This document shows positions 1 to 9,480 of a stretch of DNA of 64,000 nt, in pieces. The first letter of the stretch is position 1. Each line of letters opens with the position of its first letter. Source of the stretch: Streptomyces sp. NA02950. GTDB taxonomy: Bacteria > Actinomycetota > Actinomycetes > Streptomycetales > Streptomycetaceae. The stretch is from the NCBI RefSeq assembly GCF_013364155.1, contig NZ_CP054916.1, forward strand, positions 7,408,001 to 7,472,000, read 5' to 3'. The position numbers were made by a program, and so were the translations under genes. The notes under the pieces were generated by a model. It did no database searches. It worked only from the letters and a program-made list of their open reading frames with translations, and was not told where the DNA came from.

Positions 1-35
1 GCTTCTGGGAGATCAGCAAGTCGCCCCGGGACTGA
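1..35 (+). CDS. C-terminal end of an unidentified plus-strand gene
   Basis: Frame 3 from base 3 reads FWEISKSPRD and then TGA at 33-35. Every codon ends in G or C, as in real genes here, and a strong terminator hairpin starts 12 bases later. This suggests the tail of a gene entering from the left. Eleven codons are too few to name the product. Confidence 0.4.
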   Translation, partial: FWEISKSPRD

Positions 36-46
36 GACCCGGGGAT

Positions 47-80
47 CCCGGGGTGCGGACCCAGCCGTCCGCGCCCCGGG
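47..80. terminator. Intrinsic terminator hairpin, convergent
   Basis: A 14-bp stem (47-60 with 67-80, one G-T wobble) surrounds a 6-base loop. It lies between the plus-strand gene ending at 35 and the minus-strand response regulator ending at 139, so it can serve both directions. There is no T-tract, which is common in Streptomyces. Confidence 0.7.
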
Positions 81-138
81 ACCGCCGGTCACGGGACGGT
101 GGGGAACCGGCCCGACGGGCGGGGCCGGCAGCCGCCCG

Positions 139-810
139 CTACTGCGCGCCGGGGCGGACCAGCCCGCTCTCGTAGGCGTAGACGGCCGCCTGGACCCGGT
201 CCCGCAGACCCAGCTTGGTCAGCACATGGCCGACATGGGTCTTCACCGTGGTCTCGCTGACGAACAGATCCGCGGCGATCTCCGCGTTGGACAGCCCCCG
301 GGCCACCAGCTTCAGCACCTCGACCTCGCGCTCGGTGAGGGTGTGCAGGGTGTCCGGCACCGGCTCCTCGCCCGAGGGCAGATGACCGGCGTACTTGTCG
401 AGCAGCCGGCGGGTGATGCTCGGCGCGAGCATCGCCTCACCCGCCGCCACCACCCGGATCGCCTGCACCAGCTCGGTGGCGGGCGCGTCCTTGAGCAGAA
501 AGCCGCTGGCCCCCGCGCGGAGCGCCTCCACCACGTACTCGTCCAGGTCGAAGGTGGTCAGCACCAGCACCTTGGCCGGGCCGTCCCGCCCGGGGCCGGT
601 GATCTGACGGGTCGCCTCCACTCCGTCCATCCGCGGCATCCGGATGTCCATGAGCACCACGTCGGGCTGGAGGGCCCGCACCTGGTCCAGGGCTTGCAGA
701 CCGTCCCCCGCTTCGCCGACGACCGCGAGATCCTGCTCCGCCTCGAGGATCATCCGGAAGCCGGTGCGCAGCAGCGGCTGGTCATCAACCAGTAGGACAC
801 GGATCGCCAC
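139..810 (-). CDS. NarL/FixJ-family response regulator (LuxR-type HTH)
   Basis: A 223-residue two-component response regulator. The N-terminal receiver domain shows the acidic pair D9-D10, the phospho-acceptor D55 (in VVLMDIRMP) and the conserved Lys in the FLLKDAP loop. A linker leads to a LuxR-type helix-turn-helix at about residues 155-215, with the family signature LTEREVEVLKLVARGLSNAE and the recognition helix TVKTHVGHVL. No sensor kinase is adjacent: upstream on the same strand, 27 bp away, is a RecB-type nuclease. The regulator therefore looks orphaned, or its kinase is elsewhere. Target genes cannot be inferred. The family assignment is certain; the role is not. Confidence 0.93.
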   Translation of the reverse strand: MAIRVLLVDDQPLLRTGFRMILEAEQDLAVVGEAGDGLQALDQVRALQPDVVLMDIRMPRMDGVEATRQITGPGRDGPAKVLVLTTFDLDEYVVEALRAGASGFLLKDAPATELVQAIRVVAAGEAMLAPSITRRLLDKYAGHLPSGEEPVPDTLHTLTEREVEVLKLVARGLSNAEIAADLFVSETTVKTHVGHVLTKLGLRDRVQAAVYAYESGLVRPGAQ

Positions 811-837
811 GGGATCTCCTTCGCTCGACCGGCCCTA

Positions 838-1782
838 TTATCCCGAAGCCGTCTCCGGGGACTGAACGGGGATGATCGGCAACGGATAGGGCGGGGGAGT
901 GCCACCGAATTCCGGACAACGGTCCTGGTGGTCGCACCAGCCGCACAGCCGGGTCTGCCGGGGCAGGAAGTCGCCGGTCTCGGTGGCCCGCCGGATCGCC
1001 TCCCACAGGGCCAGCAGCTTGCGCTCCACGGCCCGCAGATCGCCCTCGTCCGGGTCGTACGTCAGCACATCACCGCTGCCCAGGTAGACCAGCTGGAGAC
1101 GGCGCGGCACCGTGCCGCGCAGCCGCCACACCACCAGGGCGTAGAACTTCATCTGGAACAGCGCCTCCGCCGAGTACTGCGGGGCGGGGGCCTTGCCGGT
1201 CTTGTAGTCGACGATCCGGATCTCGCCGGTGGGGGCGATGTCCACCCGGTCGATGATCCCGCGCAGGGTCAGCCCGGACTCCAGCTCGGTCTCCACGAAC
1301 AGCTCCCGCTCGGCGGGCTCCAGCCGGACCGGGTCCTCCAGCGAGAACCACCGCTCCACCAGCCGCTCGGCCCCCGCCAGCCACTCGGCGAGACGCTCCG
1401 GGGCCGGGGCACCCCCGCCGTCCTTGCCTTCGGCGTGCTCATCGCCGCCGCCGGCGTCGTGGGCGTCGTCGTCACGGAACAGCTCCGCCAGCTCCGGCCG
1501 GTCCGCGAGCAGGCGCTCCCACTCGCCCGGCACCATGGCCCGGGCGCGCGGGGCGGTGCGCTCGGCCGCCGGCGCGTCGAAGAGCCTCTCCAGCACGGCG
1601 TGCACCACCGTGCCCCGGGTCGCCGCCGCACTCGGCTTCTCGGGCAGTTTGTCGATCACCCGGAAGCGGTACAGCAAAGGGCACCGCATGAAGTCGGACG
1701 CCCGTGACGGCGACAGCGACGCGGAGCGGTCGGACTGCGGTGGCCCGTCCGTCTGTTCGGCCTTCCCGGTGGTGGTTCCCAT
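838..1782 (-). CDS. RecB-family PD-(D/E)XK exonuclease with Fe-S cysteines
   Basis: About 314 residues from ATG at 1782; an upstream in-frame ATG at 1848 would add 22 residues that look non-conserved. The nuclease core is visible as GIIDRVD followed by IRIVDYKTGKAP, the D and E/DxK pattern of PD-(D/E)XK enzymes. An early SRASDFMRCPLLYRF block and a C-terminal LCGWCDHQDRC block together supply four cysteines in the arrangement that binds a 4Fe-4S cluster in AddB/Cas4-like nucleases. The family processes DNA ends. In actinobacteria this gene sits near trmI and the proteasome genes, as here. Specific substrate unknown. Confidence 0.9.
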   Translation of the reverse strand: MGTTTGKAEQTDGPPQSDRSASLSPSRASDFMRCPLLYRFRVIDKLPEKPSAAATRGTVVHAVLERLFDAPAAERTAPRARAMVPGEWERLLADRPELAELFRDDDAHDAGGGDEHAEGKDGGGAPAPERLAEWLAGAERLVERWFSLEDPVRLEPAERELFVETELESGLTLRGIIDRVDIAPTGEIRIVDYKTGKAPAPQYSAEALFQMKFYALVVWRLRGTVPRRLQLVYLGSGDVLTYDPDEGDLRAVERKLLALWEAIRRATETGDFLPRQTRLCGWCDHQDRCPEFGGTPPPYPLPIIPVQSPETASG

Positions 1783-1911
1783 GGCGAAGACCCTACGGCC
1801 CGCCACCGACAGCCGGACGCATACCATCGACGTCCGAGCCCCTGGCACTGCATGATCGTGGGGACCGTATCAAAAACTGGGTGCGACCGATGCACTCAAC
1901 GAGGGGACACC

Positions 1912-3153
1912 GTGGACAACAGCGGGCAGCCGCAGTCCGACAACGGGGGATCGGACCGGACGACCGAGCCGGAGGCAGGCAAACCGCGGCGCCCACGCGA
2001 GGTGGGCGGCGGGATCCTGATGGGCCGGCCGTTCGGCGTGCCCGTCTATGTCTCTCCCAGCTGGTTCCTGGTCGCCGCCCTCATCACCTGGGTCTTCGGC
2101 GGACAGCTCGAGCGCGTCCTGCCCGAGCTCGGCGCCGCACGCTACCTGGTCTCGCTCTTCTTCGCCGTGGCCTTCTACGCCTCCGTGCTGGTGCACGAAC
2201 TGGCGCACACCGTCGCCGCGCTCCGTTTCAAGCTGCCGGTGCGCCGGATCCAGCTCCAGTTCTTCGGCGGGGTCTCGGAGATCGAGAAGGAGTCCGAGAC
2301 ACCCGGCCGGGAGTTCGTCCTCGCCTTCGTCGGCCCGCTGCTCTCCCTGGTGCTTTCCGGTGTGTTCTACCTCGGCATGCTGCTGGTGGAGCCCGGCACG
2401 GTGCCCGGGGTGCTGCTCGCGGGGCTGATGATCTCCAACCTCATCGTGGCCGCCTTCAATCTGCTGCCCGGCCTGCCGCTGGACGGCGGGCGGATGCTGC
2501 GCGCCGTCGTGTGGAAGCTCAGCGGCAGGCCCATGACCGGCACCGTCGCCGCCGCCTGGAGCGGCCGGGCGCTGGCCGTGGCGGTGCTGGTCGGCCTGCC
2601 GCTGCTCACCCAGGCCGGCGGCCTCGGCGGTGAGCCCGAGGACTTCGGCAGTGTGGACTCGCTCACCGACGCGCTGCTCGCCGCCATACTGGCCGCGATC
2701 ATCTGGACCGGTGCGGGCAACAGTCTGCGGATGGCCCGGCTGCGCGAGCGGCTGCCGGATCTGCGCGCCCGCACGCTCACCCGCCGCGCCGTCCCGGTCG
2801 AGGGCGACACCCCGCTCTCGGAGGCGCTGCGCCGGGCCAACGAGGCCGGGGCCCGCGCCCTGGTCGTGGTGGACGCCCACGGCACCCCGACCGCCGTGGT
2901 GCGCGAGGCGGCCATCGTCGGGATCCCCGAGCACCGCCGCCCCTGGGTCGCGGTCAGCGGCCTGGCCCAGGACCTCAAGGACGGTATGCGCGTCTCCGCC
3001 GAGCTGACCGGCGAGGAGCTGCTGGACACCCTGCGGGCCACCCCCGCCACCGAGTACCTGGTGATCGAGGAGACCGGCGAGATCTACGGGGTGCTGTCCA
3101 CGTCCGACGTCGAGCGCGCCTTCGTCGCCGCCATGGCCCGTACGCCCTCCTGA
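1912..3153 (+). CDS. Site-2 protease family M50 metalloprotease with CBS region
   Basis: Start chosen as GTG at 1912 because GAGGGG lies 5 bases upstream; an in-frame ATG at 1852 has no such signal. This gives 413 residues. The zinc motif HELAH is at about residues 95-99 within a membrane segment, and the second motif NLLPGLPLDGG supplies the zinc-binding Asp. Several hydrophobic segments fit a polytopic intramembrane protease of the Rip3/SpoIVFB type. The C-terminal 130 residues resemble paired CBS domains (GARALVVVDAHGTPTAVV and EYLVIEETGEIYGVLS), probably a ligand-sensing module. The substrate is likely an anti-sigma factor or similar, but this cannot be told from sequence. Confidence 0.92.
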   Translation: MDNSGQPQSDNGGSDRTTEPEAGKPRRPREVGGGILMGRPFGVPVYVSPSWFLVAALITWVFGGQLERVLPELGAARYLVSLFFAVAFYASVLVHELAHTVAALRFKLPVRRIQLQFFGGVSEIEKESETPGREFVLAFVGPLLSLVLSGVFYLGMLLVEPGTVPGVLLAGLMISNLIVAAFNLLPGLPLDGGRMLRAVVWKLSGRPMTGTVAAAWSGRALAVAVLVGLPLLTQAGGLGGEPEDFGSVDSLTDALLAAILAAIIWTGAGNSLRMARLRERLPDLRARTLTRRAVPVEGDTPLSEALRRANEAGARALVVVDAHGTPTAVVREAAIVGIPEHRRPWVAVSGLAQDLKDGMRVSAELTGEELLDTLRATPATEYLVIEETGEIYGVLSTSDVERAFVAAMARTPS

Positions 3154-3236
3154 GGCGCGCTCGCCGCCCGGTGCCGGAGGGAGTGCCCTCATGGCCGCGG
3201 TCACGGCGGGGCCGGGGGGCCCGGTAGGCTGTTCAC

Positions 3237-4193
3237 ATGTCCGAACCGACCGGTGCCGCCCGCCGTCGCGGGCCCTTCCAGGTCGGGGACCAGGTCCAGC
3301 TCACCGACCCCAAGGGACGCCACTACACCTTCACGCTCGAGGCCGGGAAGAACTTCCACACCCACAAGGGTTCCTTCCCCCACGACGAGCTGATCGGCGC
3401 CCCCGAGGGAACCGTCGTGCGCACCACGGGAAACGTCGCGTATCTCGCGCTGCGCCCCCTGCTCCCCGACTATGTCCTGTCCATGCCACGCGGTGCCGCC
3501 GTGGTCTACCCCAAGGACGCGGGGCAGATCCTGGCGATGGCCGACATCTTCCCCGGCGCACGGGTCGTCGAGGCGGGCGTCGGCTCCGGCTCGCTCTCCA
3601 TGTTTCTGCTGCGGGCCATCGGCGACCAGGGCATGCTGCACTCCTACGAGCGCCGGGCCGACTTCGCCGAGATCGCCTCCCAGAACGTCGAGCGCTACTT
3701 CGGCTCCCCGCACCCGGCCTGGCGGCTGACCGTCGGCGACCTCCAGGACAATCTGTCCGACACCGACGTCGACCGCGTCATCCTGGACATGCTCGCCCCC
3801 TGGGAGTGCCTGGAGGCCGTCTCCAAGGCGCTCGTCCCCGGCGGCATCCTGTGCGCCTACGTCGCCACCACCACCCAGCTCGCCCGGACCGTCGAGGCCA
3901 TCCGCGAGCACGGCACCTTCAACGAGCCGTCGGCCTGGGAGACCATGGTCCGCACCTGGCACGTCGAGGGACTGGCGGTACGCCCCGACCACCGGATGAT
4001 CGGGCACACCGGCTTCCTGCTCACCGCCCGCCGTCTCGCGGACGGCGTGGAGCCCCCGCTGCGCCGCCGCCGTCCCGCCAAGGGCGCCTACGGCGAGGAC
4101 TACGCGGGCTGGGGCGCAGGGAAGGAAACGGACACCGCGGGCGGCAAGCAGACCGCCTCCGGGAGCCAGGACACCGCTTCCGGGCGCGGCTGA
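3237..4193 (+). CDS. trmI: tRNA (adenine-58-N1)-methyltransferase TrmI
   Basis: A 318-residue Class I SAM-dependent methyltransferase. It begins with the small beta-barrel (FQVGDQVQLTDPKGRHYTFT) typical of TrmI, followed by YPKDAGQI and the SAM-binding motif I VVEAGVGSGSLS at about residue 105. The acidic motif LDMLAPWE matches motif IV of TrmI enzymes, which make m1A58 in the T-loop of tRNA. The gene lies close upstream of the proteasome ATPase in many actinobacteria, an arrangement retained here with two genes between. The C-terminal 40 residues are low-complexity (Ser/Thr/Gly/Lys) and probably disordered. Confidence 0.95.
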   Translation: MSEPTGAARRRGPFQVGDQVQLTDPKGRHYTFTLEAGKNFHTHKGSFPHDELIGAPEGTVVRTTGNVAYLALRPLLPDYVLSMPRGAAVVYPKDAGQILAMADIFPGARVVEAGVGSGSLSMFLLRAIGDQGMLHSYERRADFAEIASQNVERYFGSPHPAWRLTVGDLQDNLSDTDVDRVILDMLAPWECLEAVSKALVPGGILCAYVATTTQLARTVEAIREHGTFNEPSAWETMVRTWHVEGLAVRPDHRMIGHTGFLLTARRLADGVEPPLRRRRPAKGAYGEDYAGWGAGKETDTAGGKQTASGSQDTASGRG

Positions 4194-4333
4194 CGGCCCC
4201 ACACCGGACCACCCCGCATCAACGCCCCGGCGCGGCCACCGACTTCCCCTCGACGGGGGCGGTGGCCGCGCCGTGTGAGATGTGGCACCATGCGGGGCAC
4301 CCCCCGCCTCCGCTCTCACAGGAGTCATCCCGC

Positions 4334-4912
4334 GTGCAGCCTCTGGGCCCGGATCTCGCGCACACCCACCCCCGTCCGGTGCACTGGCTCGCGACCGCGG
4401 CCGCCGTGGCCGCCGTCGTCGCCGGATCATCGTTCGTCCAGCCGTCGGACGCCAAGGCCACCACCGCGCCGCACGCCGCGGCCGCCAAGGCCCCCGATCC
4501 CCGCGCGGCGCAGTACCCGATGGACTGCGGCGGGGCCCGGCCGGATGTGGTGGACCGGGGCTCGGGGGACCTGGACGGGGACGGACGGCCGGAAACCGTC
4601 GCGGTGGTGCGCTGTCATTCGGCGACCGGTACCCCGCCGAGCGGCGTCTATGTGCTGTCACCCGCGGAACGCGCCGGAAGCGGGGGCGGCAAGGGCACGG
4701 CGCCCCGGATCGTGGCCACGTTCGTGGATCCCGGGGAAGGTATGAGCATCCGGGATTTCGCGGTACGCGGAAAGAAGGTTTCGGCCACCTTGCTGGGATA
4801 CTCCTCCGCGAAGGTCCCGCGGTGCTGCCCGGATCTGCAACGCAAGGTCAACTGGCAGTGGCGGGACGGCAAGTTCGTGCTCGACGCGCTGCCCGTCCCG
4901 GGGAGTGTGTGA
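4334..4912 (+). CDS. Small secreted protein, uncharacterised
   Basis: GTG start at 4334 with AGGAG at 4320-4324, giving 192 residues. After a short His/Pro-rich n-region there is a hydrophobic Ala/Val-rich segment (residues about 18-33) and a plausible signal-peptidase site near SDAKA. The mature part has GDLDGDGRPET, a calcium-binding FG-GAP/VCBS-like loop, and cysteines in MDCGG, VRCHS and RCCPD that could form disulphides outside the cell. It ends 19 bp from the convergent ferredoxin gene. I do not recognise a named family. Confidence 0.8.
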   Translation: MQPLGPDLAHTHPRPVHWLATAAAVAAVVAGSSFVQPSDAKATTAPHAAAAKAPDPRAAQYPMDCGGARPDVVDRGSGDLDGDGRPETVAVVRCHSATGTPPSGVYVLSPAERAGSGGGKGTAPRIVATFVDPGEGMSIRDFAVRGKKVSATLLGYSSAKVPRCCPDLQRKVNWQWRDGKFVLDALPVPGSV

Positions 4913-4931
4913 TCGGTTACGCGGTGTCCCG

Positions 4932-5222
4932 TCACTCCGCGCCGGGGCCGTAGACCTCCACCTTGTCCGCGGTGCGCCGCACATGGATGCAGTCGCCCGG
5001 GCACTCCTTGGCGGAGTCCACCACCTCGGTCAGCAGCTGGAGCGGGACGGGGGCCGTGGCGCCCTTGTCCTGGAGCAGCTCATCGTCGGCGCTCTTGACG
5101 TAGGCTAGACCGTCGATGTCGAGTTCGAAGACCTCGGGCGCGTACTGGGCGCAGATCCCGTCGCCCGTGCACAGGTCCTGGTCAATCCAGACTTCAAGAT
5201 CGCCGAGCTCCTCGTTCCGCAC
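4932..5222 (-). CDS. Ferredoxin (3Fe-4S/4Fe-4S type)
   Basis: Start taken as GTG at 5222, giving 96 residues; the longer upstream open frame is Arg/Thr-rich and looks non-coding. The protein has C18-x5-C24 (DLCTGDGIC) and a distal CPGDC (C74, C78), the spacing of small soluble actinobacterial ferredoxins that usually feed electrons to cytochrome P450s. The acidic composition fits a redox partner. It is transcribed divergently from the proteasome ATPase gene arc. No P450 lies in the window, so the partner is unknown. Confidence 0.88.
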   Translation of the reverse strand: MRNEELGDLEVWIDQDLCTGDGICAQYAPEVFELDIDGLAYVKSADDELLQDKGATAPVPLQLLTEVVDSAKECPGDCIHVRRTADKVEVYGPGAE

Positions 5223-5476
5223 GGTACGTCGCCTGCCGTTCCCTCGATACGTGATTCGTTGACTAAATATCGCCAGCCCTGGCGGGTGTTGACCGTCTCG
5301 ACGATACAACCGCTCGCTTTCCGATGTTGTTGGGTGGGTATTCACCTGGCGTGAGGGAGTGCGCAAGGGTGAAGATCGGACACACGCCGACCGGGTTTGT
5401 GATCTAGGGGTTTCAACCCGCACCGGCCCAGGTAGGGTCAGGAAGCGTCCAGCTCCCCTTGGAGGAGGTGAGGACC
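5223..5476. promoter_or_regulatory. Divergent intergenic region between ferredoxin and arc
   Basis: 254 bp separating two divergent genes, so it must hold promoters in both directions. It is locally AT-richer (around 5250-5340) and contains two TTGAC-type hexamers, at 5259-5264 and 5289-5294, but no matching -10 at standard spacing could be assigned. GGAGGAGGTGAGG at 5461-5473 is the arc ribosome-binding site. Confidence 0.5.
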
Positions 5477-7243
5477 GTGGCAGCCCACGACGACGACATC
5501 AACCGCGGCATCCGGCCGGGGCGGGGGTCTGATGACCCAGCCGGTCAGGTTGCCTATCTCGAGCAGGAAATCGCCGTCCTGCGCCGCAAGCTCGCCGACT
5601 CTCCGCGTCATACGAGGATTCTCGAAGAGCGGATCGTCGAGCTGCAGACCAATCTGGCGGGAGTGTCCGCACAGAACGAGCGGCTCGCGAACACACTCCG
5701 TGAGGCGCGCGACCAGATCGTGGCCCTCAAGGAGGAGGTCGACCGGCTCGCCCAGCCGCCGGCCGGCTTCGGGGCTTTTCTGAAGGCGAACGAGGACGGC
5801 ACGGCGGACATCTTCACCGGGGGCCGCAAGCTCCGGGTGAACGTCAGCCCGAGCGTCGACCTCGACGACCTCAAGCGTGGCCAGGAGGTCATGCTCAACG
5901 AGGCGCTCAACGTGGTCGAGGCCATGGAGTTCGAGCGCGCCGGGGACATCGTCACCCTCAAGGAGGTCCTTGAGGACGGCGAGCGCGCCCTGGTGATCGG
6001 GCACACCGACGAGGAGCGGGTGGTGCGGCTCGCCGAGCCGTTGCTGGAAACCACCATTCGTCCCGGTGACGCCCTGCTGCTCGAGCCCAGGTCCGGCTAT
6101 GTCTACGAGGTCGTGCCCAAGAGCGAGGTCGAGGAACTCGTCCTCGAAGAGGTCCCGGACATCGACTACACGAAGATCGGTGGTCTGGGGAACCAGATCG
6201 AGCTGATCCGCGACGCGGTCGAGCTCCCCTATCTCTACCCCGACCTCTTCAAGGAGCACGAACTGCGGCCGCCCAAGGGCGTGCTGCTGTACGGCCCGCC
6301 CGGCTGCGGCAAGACGCTCATCGCCAAGGCCGTCGCCAACTCCCTTGCCAAGAAGGTCGCCGAGGTGACCGGCAAGCCCGCGGGGAAGAGCTTCTTCCTC
6401 AACATCAAGGGCCCCGAGCTGCTCAACAAGTACGTCGGTGAGACCGAGCGGCACATCCGGTTGGTCTTCCAGCGGGCGCGGGAGAAGGCCAGCGAGGGCA
6501 CACCCGTCATCGTCTTCTTCGACGAGATGGACTCCCTCTTCCGCACCCGTGGCTCCGGTGTCAGCTCGGACGTGGAGAACACCATCGTCCCCCAGTTGCT
6601 CTCGGAGATCGACGGTGTCGAGGGCCTGGAGAACGTGATCGTGATCGGCGCCTCCAACCGAGAGGACATGATCGACCCCGCGATCCTGCGCCCTGGCCGT
6701 CTCGATGTGAAGATCAAGATCGAGCGTCCGGACGCCGAGGCCGCCAAGGACATCTTCTCGAAGTACCTGACGCACACCCTCCCGGTGCACTCGGACGACC
6801 TCGCCGAGCACGGCGGGTCCCCGAAGGCCGCCGTCGCGGGCATGATCCAGTCGGTCGTCGAGCAGATGTACGCGGAATCCGAGGAGAACCGCTTCCTGGA
6901 GGTCACCTACGCCAATGGCGACAAGGAAGTCCTCTACTTCAAGGACTTCAACTCCGGCGCCATGATCCAGAACATTGTGGACCGGGCCAAGAAGATGGCC
7001 ATCAAGGCATTCCTCGACCACAACCAGAAGGGGCTCCGCGTCTCCCACCTGCTCGCCGCCTGTGTGGATGAGTTCAAGGAGAACGAGGACCTGCCCAACA
7101 CCACCAACCCCGACGACTGGGCCCGGATCTCCGGAAAGAAGGGCGAGCGGATCGTCTTCATCCGCACCCTGGTCACCGGAAAGCAGGGCGCGGACACGGG
7201 ACGCTCCATCGACACGGTGGCGAACACCGGTCAGTACCTGTAA
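5477..7243 (+). CDS. arc: Proteasome-associated AAA ATPase Arc/Mpa
   Basis: The hexameric ring ATPase that recognises pupylated proteins, unfolds them and feeds them to the 20S proteasome. GTG at 5477 follows a long GGAGGAGGTGAGG ribosome site and gives 588 residues, the usual Streptomyces length. In order: a Pup-binding coiled coil (about 25-90), two OB folds (about 95-225), then one AAA module with Walker A GPPGCGKT (about 273-280), Walker [11 protein letters not shown] and the second region of homology ending in [17 protein letters not shown]. The C-terminus ends GQYL, with the penultimate-type Tyr that docks into the proteasome alpha ring and opens the gate. A terminator follows, so dop probably has its own promoter. 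Confidence 0.98.
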   Translation: MAAHDDDINRGIRPGRGSDDPAGQVAYLEQEIAVLRRKLADSPRHTRILEERIVELQTNLAGVSAQNERLANTLREARDQIVALKEEVDRLAQPPAGFGAFLKANEDGTADIFTGGRKLRVNVSPSVDLDDLKRGQEVMLNEALNVVEAMEFERAGDIVTLKEVLEDGERALVIGHTDEERVVRLAEPLLETTIRPGDALLLEPRSGYVYEVVPKSEVEELVLEEVPDIDYTKIGGLGNQIELIRDAVELPYLYPDLFKEHELRPPKGVLLYGPPGCGKTLIAKAVANSLAKKVAEVTGKPAGKSFFLNIKGPELLNKYVGETERHIRLVFQRAREKASEGTPVIVFFDEMDSLFRTRGSGVSSDVENTIVPQLLSEIDGVEGLENVIVIGASNREDMIDPAILRPGRLDVKIKIERPDAEAAKDIFSKYLTHTLPVHSDDLAEHGGSPKAAVAGMIQSVVEQMYAESEENRFLEVTYANGDKEVLYFKDFNSGAMIQNIVDRAKKMAIKAFLDHNQKGLRVSHLLAACVDEFKENEDLPNTTNPDDWARISGKKGERIVFIRTLVTGKQGADTGRSIDTVANTGQYL

Positions 7244-7252
7244 CACCGCTGT

Positions 7253-7300
7253 CCGGCTGCGGATGTCCTGGACGGGGCATCCGCAGCCGGATGCGCTTTT
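7253..7300 (+). terminator. Intrinsic terminator after arc
   Basis: A perfect 13-bp stem (7253-7265 with 7278-7290), a 12-base loop and a downstream CTTTT. It starts 9 bases after the arc stop codon and separates arc from dop, which lies 202 bp further on. Confidence 0.85.
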
Positions 7301-7502
7301 CGGACCGCATTCTTCGTATGAGTCCTACGAGCCCGACCGGAGCAATGACTGAGATGATCTCCGCAGCACCGCAAAGCCGTCCTAGGCTCGTCGGTACCGC
7401 AGTATCGCGGCGTGGGGGATCGGGGGCCGCGCACGGACTAGAAGCGCAGCGGTACTTGAGCGCCGATCCCGCCAGGGGGCGGCGCCGGGCAAGGAGGGCC
7501 GC

Positions 7503-9014
7503 ATGACCGTACGGCGCGTAATGGGAATCGAGACGGAGTACGGGATCTCCGTCCCGGGACACCCCAACGCCAATGCCATGCTCACCTCATCCCAGGTCGT
7601 CAATGCCTACGCGGCGGCGATGCACCGGGCGCGCCGCGCCCGCTGGGACTTCGAGGAGGAGAATCCGCTGCGGGACGCCCGCGGCTTCGACCTCGCGCGT
7701 GAGTCCGCCGACGCAAGCCAGCTCACGGACGAGGACATCGGCCTGGCCAATGTGATCCTCACCAATGGCGCCCGGCTCTACGTCGACCATGCCCACCCGG
7801 AGTACTCCGCCCCCGAGGTCACCAATCCGCGGGACGCGGTGCTCTGGGACAAGGCGGGCGAGCGCATCATGGCCGAGGCCGCCATGCGCGCCGCGGAGCT
7901 GCCCGGCGCCCAGCCCATCCACCTGTACAAGAACAACACCGACAACAAGGGCGCCTCCTACGGCACGCACGAGAACTACCTGATGAAGCGGGAGACCGCG
8001 TTCTCGGACATCGTGCGCCATCTCACGCCCTTCTTCGTCTCCCGCCAGGTGGTCACCGGCGCCGGCCGTGTCGGCCTCGGCCAGGACGGGCATGACCACG
8101 GCTTCCAGCTCAGCCAGCGGGCCGACTACTTCGAGGTCGAGGTGGGGCTGGAGACCACCCTCAAGCGCCCCATCATCAACACCCGCGACGAGCCGCACGC
8201 CGACGCCGAGAAGTACCGCCGACTGCATGTGATCATCGGCGACGCCAATCTCTCCGAGATCTCGACCTACCTCAAGCTGGGCACCACCTCGCTGGTGCTG
8301 TCGATGATCGAGGACAGCTTTATCGCGGTGGACCTCGCCGTGGATCAGCCGGTGCGCACCCTGCACCAGGTTTCCCACGACCCGACTCTGGGCCGTCTTA
8401 TCACTCTGCGTAGCGGACGTACGCTGACCGCCGTACAACTCCAGATGGAGTACTTCGAGCTGGCCCGCAAGTACGTCGAGGACCGCTTCGGCGCCGACGC
8501 CGACGAGCAGACCCGGGATGTGCTGACCCGCTGGGAGGACGTCCTCAACCGGCTCGAGCGCGATCCCATGAGCCTGTCCGGTGAGCTGGACTGGGTCGCC
8601 AAGCGTGAGCTGCTCGAGGGCTACCGGCGGCGCGACGGCCTGGACTGGGACGCCGCCCGGCTCCACCTGGTGGACCTCCAGTACGCCGACGTACGGCCCG
8701 AGAAGGGCCTGTACAACCGCCTGGCGGCGCGCGGCAAGATGAAGCGGCTGCTGGACGACCAGGACGTGGCACGGGCCCAGAACAAGCCCCCGGAGGACAC
8801 CCGCGCCTACTTCCGCGGCCGCTGCCTGGAGCAGTACGCCGACGATGTCGCCGCCGCGTCCTGGGACTCGGTGATCTTCGACCTCCCGGGCCGTGACTCT
8901 CTGCAACGAGTTCCCACCCTCGAGCCGCTGCGCGGCACCCGGAACCACGTCAAGGAGCTGCTGGACCGCTGCCGCACCGCGGAGGACCTGGTCCGGGTGC
9001 TCTCGGGCGGCTGA
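7503..9014 (+). CDS. dop: Pup deamidase/depupylase Dop
   Basis: A 503-residue glutamine-synthetase-fold enzyme that deamidates the C-terminal Gln of Pup to Glu, and also removes Pup from substrates. It starts at ATG 7503 with AAGGAGG six bases upstream. The N-terminal MGIETEYG carries the Mg/ATP-binding glutamates. [14 protein letters not shown] carries the catalytic Asp region shared with PafA, and [21 protein letters not shown] is the block common to both enzymes. It carries the extra Dop-type segment (about residues 40-80) absent from PafA. It lies upstream of pup, whose product ends in GGQ and so needs Dop. Confidence 0.97.
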   Translation: MTVRRVMGIETEYGISVPGHPNANAMLTSSQVVNAYAAAMHRARRARWDFEEENPLRDARGFDLARESADASQLTDEDIGLANVILTNGARLYVDHAHPEYSAPEVTNPRDAVLWDKAGERIMAEAAMRAAELPGAQPIHLYKNNTDNKGASYGTHENYLMKRETAFSDIVRHLTPFFVSRQVVTGAGRVGLGQDGHDHGFQLSQRADYFEVEVGLETTLKRPIINTRDEPHADAEKYRRLHVIIGDANLSEISTYLKLGTTSLVLSMIEDSFIAVDLAVDQPVRTLHQVSHDPTLGRLITLRSGRTLTAVQLQMEYFELARKYVEDRFGADADEQTRDVLTRWEDVLNRLERDPMSLSGELDWVAKRELLEGYRRRDGLDWDAARLHLVDLQYADVRPEKGLYNRLAARGKMKRLLDDQDVARAQNKPPEDTRAYFRGRCLEQYADDVAAASWDSVIFDLPGRDSLQRVPTLEPLRGTRNHVKELLDRCRTAEDLVRVLSGG

Positions 9015-9149
9015 AACGGGCTCCGGCCGGGAATCATCGAGGTGGCCTCCGTGCGTTGTAGCAAGTGGGAGGCCGATGTCGGACCCGGATTGTAGGGTCT
9101 GATCTTGAGACCGATCGAATCAGCGGGCGAACCGAGCGGGGTGAGGGAT

Positions 9150-9368
9150 ATGGCGACCAAGGACACCGGCGGCGGACAGCAGAAGGCGTCGCGCTCGACC
9201 GAAGAGGTCGAGGAGCAGGCGCAGGACGCACAGGCGGCGGAAGACCTCAAGGAACGGCAGGAGAAGCTCTCCGACGACGTCGACTCCGTGCTGGACGAGA
9301 TCGATGACGTGCTCGAGGAGAACGCGGAGGACTTCGTGCGGTCCTTCGTCCAGAAGGGCGGCCAGTAA
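9150..9368 (+). CDS. pup: Prokaryotic ubiquitin-like protein Pup
   Basis: The protein tag for proteasomal degradation. The start is ATG at 9150 behind GTGAGG; an in-frame ATG at 9105 would add 15 atypical residues. This gives 72 residues, the standard size. The chain is highly charged and disordered, with a helix-forming Arc-binding region (about 30-60) and the C-terminal FVQKGGQ. The terminal Gln must be deamidated by Dop before PafA can ligate Pup to substrate lysines. The gene sits 135 bp after dop and 112 bp before prcB. Confidence 0.97.
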   Translation: MATKDTGGGQQKASRSTEEVEEQAQDAQAAEDLKERQEKLSDDVDSVLDEIDDVLEENAEDFVRSFVQKGGQ

Positions 9369-9380
9369 GGCGCGTGTTCT

Positions 9381-9418
9381 CCGTCCTGCGTCCCCGCGAA
9401 GAGGGGGGCGCAGGACGG
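9381..9418 (+). terminator. Hairpin between pup and prcB
   Basis: A 15-bp stem (9381-9395 with 9404-9418, one G-T wobble) directly after pup and without a T-tract. It could be a partial terminator that makes pup transcripts more abundant than prcBA, which would suit a tag needed in excess. That role is an inference. Confidence 0.6.
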
Positions 9419-9480
9419 ATGACTTCCATGGCCAGGGGTATGGTCCGTGCAGTATTTCAAGATCTGGTGGAAGGAAACGT

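Noticed and set aside
5438..7246. 602-residue minus-strand open frame over arc
   Set aside because: Exact antisense shadow of arc with Gly/Asp/Leu-rich composition typical of reversed high-GC genes; the plus strand carries the clear AAA ATPase.
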